Assembly (NCBI GenBank): GCA_046545675.1
Contig: JBKGZI010000334.1
Span: 1 to 6,843 of the forward strand
Length of the DNA stretch: 6,843 nucleotides
Source of the DNA: CAYLTX01 sp046545675
GTDB lineage: Bacteria > Myxococcota_A > Bradymonadia > Bradymonadales > Bradymonadaceae
Direction of reading: 5' to 3'
The position numbers and the translations under genes were made by a program. A model generated the notes under the pieces. It worked only from the letters and a program-made list of their open reading frames with translations, was not told where the DNA came from and searched no databases. This document shows, one piece after another, positions 1 to 5,567 of the stretch. Position 1 is the first letter of the stretch. Each line of letters begins with the position of its first letter.

Positions 1-14
1 TGCCTCTCCTTGAT

Positions 15-51
15 CCTCTCCTTCCCTTCGCTGTCGCTACGGGTGGAGAGG
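15..51. other. weak hairpin upstream of mdh promoter
   Basis: CCTCTCC at 15-21 is complementary to GGAGAGG at 45-51, and inside it CCC (24-26) can pair with GGG (41-43) across a small internal loop. No T-run follows on the plus strand, so it does not look like a standard intrinsic terminator. It may be the end of an upstream transcription unit or one arm of a dispersed intergenic palindrome. No gene can be supported in 1-136. Confidence 0.25.
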
Positions 52-100
52 GAAGCTCGCCGCCACGACCAACCCAAGCCTTGCCAATCCCCACCCCGCG

Positions 101-130
101 TTGATATGTCTCCTGCGTCGATTTGATAAT
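101..130 (+). promoter_or_regulatory. sigma70-type promoter for mdh
   Basis: A -35 box TTGATA (101-106, 5 of 6 matches to TTGACA) and a -10 box GATAAT (125-130, 5 of 6 matches to TATAAT) are separated by 18 nt. Transcription would start near 137 and give a leader of about 34 nt before the mdh start at 171. The region lies in a locally AT-richer patch of GC-rich DNA and nothing else competes for it. The call rests on consensus match only. Confidence 0.55.
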
Positions 131-170
131 TGAGTAGTGCACCACAACCCAACCCAACCGAGGACACACC

Positions 171-1157
171 ATGACCAAGCCCATTCGCGTTGCAGTCACC
201 GGCGCCGCCGGTTCGATCGGTTATTCGCTTCTTTTCCGCATCGCCGCTGGCGAGATGCTCGGCCCGGATCAGCCGGTCATCTTGCAGCTCGTCGAGATTC
301 CCCCGGCGATGGACGCCCTCGCAGGCGTGGTCATGGAGCTCGAGGACTGCGCCTTCCCGCTGGTCGAAGAGATCGTCACCGCCGACAACCCCAACGACGG
401 CTTCAAGGACGCCAATATCTGCATGCTGGTGGGCGGCAAGCCGCGCGGGCCGGGCATGGTGCGCGCCGACCTGGTCGAGGCCAACGGTCCGATCTTCACC
501 GGCCAGGGCAAAGCCATCAACGACCACGCCGCCGATGACGTGCGCGTGATGGTCGTCGGAAACCCCTGCAATACCAACTGCCTGATCGCGATGCACAACG
601 CCCCGGACGTGCCCAACGAGCGCTTCACGGCGATGACGCGTCTGGACCAAAACCGCGCCAAAGGCCAGCTGTCCAACAAGTCGGGTGTGGCCGTCAAAGA
701 CATCTCCAATATGGCGATCTTTGGCAACCACTCCAACACCATGTACCCGCACTTCTTCGACGCCAAGCTCGACGGCAAGCCGGCCGGCGACGTCATCGAC
801 GACGAGAGCTGGCTCAAAGAAGACTTCATCGGCACCGTGCAGGGCCGCGGCAAGGCGATCATCGAAGCCCGAGGCGCCTCCTCGGCCGCCAGCGCCGCCA
901 ACGCCGCCCTCGAGCACGTCCGCGACTGGTTCCGCGAGACCCCCGAAGGCGATTGGGTCTCGATGGCCGTGCCCTCCGACGGCTCCTACGGCGTCGAAGA
1001 AGGCCTCATCTTCAGCTACCCGGTGCGCTGCGACGGGCAGGGCAACTACGAGATCGTCCAGGATCTGGAGCTGAACGATTTCGCCAAGGAGAAGCTCAAG
1101 ATTACCGAAGATCAGCTCAAGGAAGAGCGTTCGATTGTTGAAGATCTGTTGAAGTGA
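171..1157 (+). CDS. mdh: malate dehydrogenase (NAD-dependent, type 2)
   Basis: Cytosolic TCA-cycle enzyme that interconverts malate and oxaloacetate with NAD(H). The 328 aa match the usual length of the type 2 (cytosolic-like) MDH family, and the protein is full length. Visible parts are the Rossmann glycine motif TGAAGSIG (10-17), an acidic residue E42 at the end of the second beta strand where NAD-preferring enzymes carry Asp/Glu, and the mobile active-site loop GGKPRGPGMVRADL (88-101) with substrate arginines R92 and R98. NPCNTN (131-136), the catalytic Asp and substrate Arg in MTRLDQNR (D159, R162) and the catalytic His in GNHSNTMYP (H187) follow. The C-terminal substrate-domain motif GASSAASAANAA is also intact. 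The ATG is chosen because GAGGA at 160-164 lies 6 nt upstream and the first strand begins at once. The gene appears monocistronic behind the promoter at 101-130 and faces the M23 peptidase gene tail to tail. Function is secure; the kinetic cofactor preference is inferred from one residue. Confidence 0.97.
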   Translation: MTKPIRVAVTGAAGSIGYSLLFRIAAGEMLGPDQPVILQLVEIPPAMDALAGVVMELEDCAFPLVEEIVTADNPNDGFKDANICMLVGGKPRGPGMVRADLVEANGPIFTGQGKAINDHAADDVRVMVVGNPCNTNCLIAMHNAPDVPNERFTAMTRLDQNRAKGQLSNKSGVAVKDISNMAIFGNHSNTMYPHFFDAKLDGKPAGDVIDDESWLKEDFIGTVQGRGKAIIEARGASSAASAANAALEHVRDWFRETPEGDWVSMAVPSDGSYGVEEGLIFSYPVRCDGQGNYEIVQDLELNDFAKEKLKITEDQLKEERSIVEDLLK

Positions 1158-1175
1158 TTGAAGGTGTGGGTTTTT

Positions 1176-1344
1176 GAAAGAGGCCCCCCGCCGCCGAAGC
1201 GGCTGCCCCCCATTGCAAAGCAACGGGGGGCGAATGGTCGACTCTCTGGGAATTCTCGGGTTGTCGACCATTTCCTCCCCGCGGCGTTCAGCCGTGGGGA
1301 GGTGCCTGAGCAACGCGAAGGCGGAGGGGCCTTTCGCGTGTTGC
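1176..1344. repeat. nested inverted-repeat element (REPIN/MITE-like), four arm hairpins plus outer and central dyads
   Basis: The gap between mdh and the M23 gene folds almost completely. Outer arms 1176-1192 and 1320-1335 pair over about 15 bp with a 1-nt and a 2-nt bulge. Inside are GCCGC/GCGGC (1190-1194/1199-1203, CGAA loop) and GCCCCCC/GGGGGGC (1205-1211/1225-1231) enclosing TTGC/GCAA with an AAA loop. The central dyad AATGGTCGAC/GTCGACCATT is at 1233-1242/1263-1272. CCTCCCC/GGGGAGG (1274-1280/1296-1302) encloses a further 5-bp stem. GCAA-CGCGAA/TTCGCG-TG-TTGC (1310-1319/1333-1344) competes with the outer pairing. Read inward from each end, both halves share one order: GAAAG, GGCCCC-rich block, C-run hairpin, AATGGTCGAC. 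The element is thus two inverted, diverged copies of one unit around a centre near 1252. TGATTG (1155-1160) and CAATCA (1346-1351) may extend the symmetry. No T-tract or coding potential is seen, and copy number cannot be judged here. Confidence 0.75.
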
Positions 1345-1353
1345 CCAATCAGT

Positions 1354-2766
1354 TCAACTCCACAGCCTCCGCCACCCGAACAGAACCACCACCCCCCACC
1401 AAACCAAGCCAACCGGCCCATTACCACCGGCAGAAGAGCACGACGACGTGGTTGTCGCGCTGCTCGAGCCCTGTCGCTGCTCGGTATCTGAACCGCCATT
1501 CGAAACATCGGTGCCAGCGTCATCGCTGCCACTATCACCTCCACCAACGTCCTCACCCGAGCCGACGTCATCACCGCCACCGGCGTCCTCCTCGGGCGTG
1601 CCGGCATCCGGCTCGGGCTCGTCCGGGCGAATCCTGGTCAGTCGCACCGCGTCGGCGATGATGCGCCGCTGGTCGTCGAGGGATTCTCCGGTGTTGTCGT
1701 AGTTGGCCACCCATTGCTCGGCGCCGGCGGCGAAATCGAATTCCCCCAGGCTGCGCCAGCCGTCGCCGGCGGTGTAGTCGAGGCGAGCCTCGGTGGTCTG
1801 GCCGGCGTGGTGGATCTCGTAGCGCGCCTGCTGGGCCTGCGCGTAGTCGGAGACGACGAACGCCTCGACCCGGTAGGTGCCGGCCTCGCTGAGCTCGACG
1901 TGCCACTGCGCCCAATTCGACTCCTCGGCGTCGTCCCAGGCGTAGGTCCAGTGCAGGTCGCCCTCGTGGCCGGCGTCGCTGACGTAGCGCCAGGAGTCCG
2001 GTGGGCCGTGCAGTTGGAAGCACGGCCCGCTGTCGTCGAGCGTGCCTCCGTCGGCGCCAAGCACCTCGCAGGGCTCTTGTGGAATACCCAAAAGCCGCTC
2101 GTAGGAGTCGACCAGCGACATATAGGTGGGCACGTAGGTGTTCCCGACGCCGCTGACGTTTTGGTAGAGATCGTAGTGCAGATGAATGGTCGTCGGCGTG
2201 CCGCCAAAGGCGTTGGAGACCCGCCCGAGCCGGTCGCCCTTGGCCACGCGTTGGCCCTCGCTGACCGGGATGCTGGCCGGATCCATATGCAGGTAGCGGT
2301 GGCGCGTGCCGTTGTCGGCCTGCAGGTAGACTGAGTAGGAGCCGATATTGGAGATCTGGCCGGCCTCGGCGGCCACCGCCCAATGCACGTTGTCCTCGCA
2401 GGTCGACGGCCGGATGTCCTGGCCCTGGTGGCCGGTGCCGCCGGGGCAAAGCGGCACGTCCCACTCGCGAGTCTCACAATAATTGTCCCACCACGGATAC
2501 GAATAGTTGGCGTCGTCGCATTGGCCGCCGCCGGGCCCCTGAGAGCCTCCGTGGCCCCACACCTGGGAGTTGGCAAAGGCGGGCGCCTCCTCGATCGGAA
2601 AGCGCATATCGGGCACGTAGACCGTGTTGTCGGTGCGGCCCTGCCCGCTGCCGCTGACCAGCTCACCGGGCGGATTATAATCAAAGGCGTCGGCAGTTGC
2701 GGGTGCGGCGAGGACGCCGAATCCGATGGCGAGCGTATATGTGGTGATGCGTCGGAGCGTACTCAT
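1354..2766 (-). CDS. secreted M23 metallopeptidase with golvesin-like domain and MYXO-CTERM-like tail
   Basis: Predicted exported peptidoglycan endopeptidase, 470 aa. Residues 1-27 form a Sec signal peptide (basic MSTLRR, hydrophobic core, AxA cleavage at A25 or A27). An M23 (lysostaphin/LytM-like) domain covers about 55-205. It has HQGQD (zinc ligands H113, D117), YLH (H160) and IHLHYD (catalytic H195, zinc ligand H197), so every residue expected for catalysis is present. Residues about 248-378 look like a golvesin/Xly carbohydrate-binding-type beta domain ending in IIADAVRLTR. A Pro/Asp/Glu/Gly/Ser-rich linker follows (380-440). The tail SSCSSAGG, a Trp/Val-rich hydrophobic helix and WRR resembles the MYXO-CTERM signal. 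In that system a myxosortase acts at the Cys (C443) and the protein stays at the outer surface. The six other cysteines (83, 97, 107, 123, 233, 249) could form three disulfides. The ATG has an excellent Shine-Dalgarno (AGGGGAGG, 6 nt away) and overlaps the lipoprotein stop by 4 nt. The actual substrate is inferred. Confidence 0.88.
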   Translation of the reverse strand: MSTLRRITTYTLAIGFGVLAAPATADAFDYNPPGELVSGSGQGRTDNTVYVPDMRFPIEEAPAFANSQVWGHGGSQGPGGGQCDDANYSYPWWDNYCETREWDVPLCPGGTGHQGQDIRPSTCEDNVHWAVAAEAGQISNIGSYSVYLQADNGTRHRYLHMDPASIPVSEGQRVAKGDRLGRVSNAFGGTPTTIHLHYDLYQNVSGVGNTYVPTYMSLVDSYERLLGIPQEPCEVLGADGGTLDDSGPCFQLHGPPDSWRYVSDAGHEGDLHWTYAWDDAEESNWAQWHVELSEAGTYRVEAFVVSDYAQAQQARYEIHHAGQTTEARLDYTAGDGWRSLGEFDFAAGAEQWVANYDNTGESLDDQRRIIADAVRLTRIRPDEPEPDAGTPEEDAGGGDDVGSGEDVGGGDSGSDDAGTDVSNGGSDTEQRQGSSSATTTSSCSSAGGNGPVGLVWWGVVVLFGWRRLWS

Positions 2767-2780
2767 CGCTGACCTCCCCT
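2763..2780 (-). promoter_or_regulatory. ATGA stop-start overlap with strong Shine-Dalgarno
   Basis: On the minus strand, the stop TGA of the lipoprotein gene (2765-2763) and the ATG of the M23 gene (2766-2764) share ATGA. AGGGGAGG (complement of 2773-2780) sits 6 nt before the ATG, inside the last codons of the lipoprotein. This arrangement favours reinitiation or coupled translation, so the two proteins are probably made together in a fixed ratio. It also fixes the start of the peptidase. Confidence 0.8.
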
Positions 2781-3419
2781 GTCGACCAGCCCCAGGTCAT
2801 TGGCCAGTCCCACGATATAGTCGTCTTCGGTGCAGCGCGCGTCCTCGCTGGGGCGGGCGCACTCGACCTCGATGACATAGGCGGCGCCGTAGGCGTTGAA
2901 CGCCAGGCTGGCGATGAGCTCGTTTCGGGTGATTCGGAAATCCTCGGCGCGCTCGGCGGGCAGCTTCACGCTGGGCACCTCGAAGGCCATCCGCGTGCCG
3001 CTGACGTAGACATCGTGCGCCCGGCCGTCGAGTGAGACGGCGTACCAATGCGGGCCGGTCGTCACCGTCGCACCGTCCAACAAATCAGCGCGCTCGGGCA
3101 CCAGCGCCGGCACCGGCGAGCGACTCAGACGCTCCTCATCCTGCGCGTCGAGCAGGCCGGCCGGCAGGTGCGGCTGTGCGGCCGCCTCCTTCCAGTCGAT
3201 CTCGCTGACTTTCGGCGTCGGCGTACGCTCTTGCCACGCTTTTTTGACCGCGCGTTCGCGTTGCGGGTCGAAGTCGGGCTCCAAGTCCGGCGCAGGATCG
3301 TCGGGCGCGGTCTCCAGCGCCTGCGTATTGGCCGTGGTCGACGAGTCTGAGTCGTCGTCAGCGGCGCAGCCGGCGATGGCAAGAGCGGCGATTAGGCCGA
3401 AAACGGGCGTCAGTCGCAT
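2763..3419 (-). CDS. hypothetical lipoprotein, coupled to M23 peptidase
   Basis: 218-aa predicted lipoprotein of unknown function. A short basic start, a hydrophobic stretch and the lipobox AIAGC give a lipidated Cys at residue 18. The +2 residue is Ala, not Asp, so Lol sorting to the outer membrane is plausible. Residues 19-60 are a disordered acidic and Pro-rich tether. The region from about 97 to 212 looks folded: VPAL, GPHWYAVSL (122-130), a beta-rich stretch to about residue 150, ITRNELIASLAFNAYGAAYVIEVEC, then a second Cys (C187, C196, possibly a disulfide) and a final helix. I see no catalytic motif and cannot name the family. The same frame stays open upstream to 4022, but that part is antisense-composition noise inside the next gene. 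The ATG at 3419 is supported by the signal peptide and by GAGGA (complement of 3427-3431), 7 nt away. The 4-nt overlap with the M23 gene suggests a partner role such as anchoring, activation or inhibition; that is inference. Confidence 0.85.
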   Translation of the reverse strand: MRLTPVFGLIAALAIAGCAADDDSDSSTTANTQALETAPDDPAPDLEPDFDPQRERAVKKAWQERTPTPKVSEIDWKEAAAQPHLPAGLLDAQDEERLSRSPVPALVPERADLLDGATVTTGPHWYAVSLDGRAHDVYVSGTRMAFEVPSVKLPAERAEDFRITRNELIASLAFNAYGAAYVIEVECARPSEDARCTEDDYIVGLANDLGLVDRGGQR

Positions 3420-3452
3420 GGGTCGGTCCTCGAATGGGCGAAGTAGAGCGTC

Positions 3453-3491
3453 ATTGTAGAGGACGCCCCGGTTGCTGCAAGCCCCTACAAT
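3453..3491 (-). promoter_or_regulatory. dyad and promoter-like sequence upstream of lipoprotein
   Basis: ATTGTAG (3453-3459) and CTACAAT (3485-3491) form a perfect 7-bp inverted repeat with a 25-nt loop that contains a smaller stem (GGTTG/CAA-G-CC, 3470-3483). On the minus strand TACAAT (3458-3453) is a 5-of-6 -10 box, and TTGCAG (3480-3475) 16 nt upstream is only a poor -35 box. It may be an operator over a secondary promoter for the lipoprotein and M23 pair. There is no T-tract, so it is not a standard terminator. Each signal is weak alone. Confidence 0.3.
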
Positions 3492-3495
3492 TTGC

Positions 3496-5310
3496 TCATT
3501 CATTGCGCCGTTCAGCCGCCAGGAGCTTCTCGAGCACCTCGATATCCTTATTGGCCTGGGCGTGGCCGGGATCGATCTCGAGGACGCGCTGGTAGGCGTC
3601 GATGGCCGCGCCCAGATCGCGGCGAAGCTTGGCGGTGTCGGCCTGCTTTTCGAACATCGCGAGCGCGTTCTTCTTCTCGAATTCGCCGACGACCTCGTCG
3701 CGGTATTTTGCCCGTCGCTTGGTGTCGCTGAGGACCTCGTAGGCCTCGTCGATGGCGGCCAAGAGCTCGTCGACCTTGAGGCGGGCGGCCTCGTCGAGGT
3801 TGTCGGGCAGATTATCGTCGGACAGGCTCTCGGTGCGCTCGACGTAGCCCTGCTCAACCTCGTCTTGATGTGCCGTCCAGTGGAGGCCGAGCACTTCGAA
3901 GAAGTTGCCCGCGTTGGCGCGTTCCTGCATGGCCTCGAGCTGCTCGAAGAAGCGGGTGCGCTGGCGCGTAAACGGGTTGACCTGCTGGAGTTCGAGCATG
4001 CCGAGGCGACGAAATGCCTCAAGGAGCATCAAGACATCCGACTCGGAGAGCCGCGTAATCCGCAAGATATCGCTAAACGGACGCGGGGTCTCGAGCACGA
4101 GCTCGAAGAAGCGCGTCTGCTTCTCATCGAGGTCGAGGTCGCTGATATCACACGGCTGCGTGGGGCCTCGCGAGATAATATGCGCCCGAAAGAACGTTCG
4201 CCGCTGGTCGAGCCAATCCTCGTCGCCGCTCGACAAACCGTCGCGCATGCGACCGAAGAGGTGGTAGGCCAGCGGACTGGCCGGCGCGCGAAATCGCCGT
4301 GTGAGCTGATCACATTCGTATCGCGCGACCTGACCGGCGCGGCGCTCCCATAAAAGCCCGAGCAAAAACCGACAGCGCGTCTTCAGCGCGATTCCCAGCT
4401 CGGCGTAGGTCAAAAAGTCGAGCTCGACCAGGGCCTCGGCCATCTCGATATTGTGCTGGGCGGCGTACTCGCGTGCCCGGCGGATCTCGGCGTCGTCCAA
4501 CTTGCCGGCGGCCGCCAACAATCCCTCGAGACTCTCCCTGGGAACCTTCGGGTAGAGCTCGACGTCGACCACATTGGCGCCGTCGAGCACCATTTGGGCG
4601 CGGCGCTCGGCCAGGTCGATATCGAGCACGCACAGCCCCTGTTGGCCGAGCAAGCCGCACAAGACTTCAGGAAGCGGCGTATCCTCGAGCTGCCAGCGCT
4701 CGGCCGGCTCGCCATCGAGCTCGAGCGGTTGAGTATGGAGCGTTTGAGGTTGGGGCGGCTGAGGTTGGGGCGGCGCGGAGCTCGAACTCGGCGCGGAGCT
4801 CGAACTCGGCGCAGGCCCGGGCTGCCCAGACTGGTCCCGCAATTTCTGCTCGGCGGCCGCGCGCATCTTGGCCGGCATCTCGCGCAGCCGACGGGCCGAG
4901 TCCTCGTCCGGCGGCGTCACCTGAAATGCCAGCCCTGCCGGCGTCTCCGAGACCGCACGCGCCGCGATCTCGACGGTGTCGTCGATATGAGTGCCGGTCA
5001 GCGTCAAGATCACGTCCGCCAACGGCGGAAACTCGCGGTCGACCTCCAGGCAGACCCCGCCGACCTCGAGATACCCCTCCAGGTGCTCCTCGAGGCTGAT
5101 CGCCGTCGAGTAGCTGACCCGCAGCGCCCACGGCTCGCTGTCATTGGTGACCTCGATCGTCGGCTGCAGCGAGCCCTGAGCCAGATCGCTGTGAAACTCC
5201 CCGAGCACATGGGCAAACTCACTGGTCTGCAGTCCCTTGGCGTGCTTGCGGATGAGCTTGGAGAGCTCGCGCTTGAACTCATGCTGTGATTCGCTGTCTT
5301 GGTTCGACAT
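3496..5310 (-). CDS. PilZ-like/DUF4388-like/J-like/TPR multidomain protein
   Basis: Cytoplasmic 604-aa protein with no signal peptide or membrane segment. Residues about 50-133 resemble a PilZ-type beta barrel (GGVCLEV, a VILTLTG strand, AGLAFQVTP), but no RxxxR c-di-GMP motif is evident. Residues 160-190 are a Ser/Ala/Pro/Gln linker encoded by short tandem repeats. Residues about 213-360 match the pattern of DUF4388/PATAN signalling domains: two helical halves, AAAGKLDDAEIRRA and MAEALVELDFLTYAELGIAL, then FLLGLLWERRAG. A winged-helix-like part follows (403-441, TPRPFSDILRITRLSESDV). Residues about 469-540 form a J-like domain (NFFEVLGLHWTA at its start, DEAYEVLSDTKRRAKYRD at its end) in which the HPD tripeptide is missing, replaced by a SLSDD stretch (495-499). 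The C-terminus has a TPR-like pair (about 549-600, DLGAAIDAYQRVLEIDPGHAQA). Without HPD it should not stimulate DnaK in the usual way, so a scaffold or sensory role is more likely. The ATG at 5310 lacks a good Shine-Dalgarno. Domain calls are by eye. Confidence 0.85.
   Translation of the reverse strand: MSNQDSESQHEFKRELSKLIRKHAKGLQTSEFAHVLGEFHSDLAQGSLQPTIEVTNDSEPWALRVSYSTAISLEEHLEGYLEVGGVCLEVDREFPPLADVILTLTGTHIDDTVEIAARAVSETPAGLAFQVTPPDEDSARRLREMPAKMRAAAEQKLRDQSGQPGPAPSSSSAPSSSSAPPQPQPPQPQTLHTQPLELDGEPAERWQLEDTPLPEVLCGLLGQQGLCVLDIDLAERRAQMVLDGANVVDVELYPKVPRESLEGLLAAAGKLDDAEIRRAREYAAQHNIEMAEALVELDFLTYAELGIALKTRCRFLLGLLWERRAGQVARYECDQLTRRFRAPASPLAYHLFGRMRDGLSSGDEDWLDQRRTFFRAHIISRGPTQPCDISDLDLDEKQTRFFELVLETPRPFSDILRITRLSESDVLMLLEAFRRLGMLELQQVNPFTRQRTRFFEQLEAMQERANAGNFFEVLGLHWTAHQDEVEQGYVERTESLSDDNLPDNLDEAARLKVDELLAAIDEAYEVLSDTKRRAKYRDEVVGEFEKKNALAMFEKQADTAKLRRDLGAAIDAYQRVLEIDPGHAQANKDIEVLEKLLAAERRNE
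4745..4812. repeat. two short in-frame tandem repeats in a protein linker
   Basis: A 15-bp unit (TGAGGTTGGGGCGGC) occurs twice perfectly at 4745-4774. An 18-bp unit (GGCGCGGAGCTCGAACTC) occurs twice perfectly at 4772-4807, with a 5-bp partial third copy to 4812. Both periods are multiples of three and encode the PQPQP and SSSSAP runs between the PilZ-like and DUF4388-like parts of the scaffold protein. They look like replication-slippage expansions tolerated in a flexible linker, so the linker length probably varies between strains. Confidence 0.85.
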
Positions 5311-5567
5311 GGGACTCAGCTTCGACCACCGGCGGGTCGGTTCGGTGCAACGGACATCTCACGGAATATGAGTGCCCCATTCAAAGTTCGCTAATATAAA
5401 CGTCACTCAACTACAAAAACGAATTTTCTGCAAGATGGAAGCGACGCAATTTTTCGCGTGTTAGACAACACGCAGGGAGCGTTCCTTGCGGTGAGCGGGG
5501 CGGTGGACTATGTTCCGCGCGCTTGTTCGCACCTGATTGCGCGCCTGATTGGATCGACCGGAGCGAC
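5311..5567. promoter_or_regulatory. divergent control region, scaffold gene (-) and ZIP-like gene (+)
   Basis: This 257-nt gap separates two divergent genes. It holds an AT-rich patch at 5388-5455 (for example TAATATAAA at 5392-5400 and AATTTTT near 5448), unlike the GC-rich surroundings, which is where promoters are expected. TATAAA on the plus strand and TATATT on the minus strand are possible -10 boxes, but neither has a convincing -35 box at 16-18 nt. No small gene or RNA can be supported. Confidence 0.4.
5456..5473. promoter_or_regulatory. perfect 7-bp palindrome, candidate operator or leader hairpin
   Basis: GCGTGTT (5456-5462) and AACACGC (5467-5473) are perfectly complementary with a 4-nt AGAC spacer. 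The site lies about 95 nt before the chosen start of the ZIP-like gene, beside the AT-rich patch. It fits a binding site for a dimeric repressor such as a metal-responsive regulator, or a short leader stem. No T-run follows on either strand, which argues against a terminator. No regulator gene is present in the window. Confidence 0.4.

Noticed and set aside
269..901. 210-aa open frame antisense to mdh
   Set aside because: Lies wholly inside the well-supported mdh gene, lacks a ribosome binding site and recognisable domain, and reflects the GC-biased third codon positions of mdh.
1205..1302. Intrinsic terminator for mdh or the M23 gene
   Set aside because: The stems are strong but no T-tract follows on either strand. 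The symmetric two-copy layout explains them better, although the element may still hinder transcription.
1158..1661. 167-aa open frame on the plus strand over the repeat element and the M23 3' end
   Set aside because: Its sequence is Pro/Arg/His low complexity, it begins in hairpin DNA and it runs antisense into the M23 linker and tail.
3420..4022. N-terminal extension of the lipoprotein frame by 201 residues
   Set aside because: The extension is Ser/Arg/Pro-rich noise overlapping the scaffold gene. The signal peptide with lipobox and the Shine-Dalgarno place the start at 3419.
3472..4353. 293-aa open frame antisense to the scaffold gene
   Set aside because: It has Leu/Glu-rich mirror composition and overlaps coherent J-like and TPR-like coding sequence on the other strand. 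No domain or start signal is visible.
4745..4812. CRISPR or other repeat array
   Set aside because: The units are short, adjacent, in frame and without spacers; they encode a Ser/Pro/Gln linker.
4453..5289. 278-aa open frame antisense to the 5' half of the scaffold gene
   Set aside because: It is a mirror frame of a GC-rich gene. Arg/Leu-rich runs replace the clear PilZ-like and DUF4388-like sequence seen on the minus strand.
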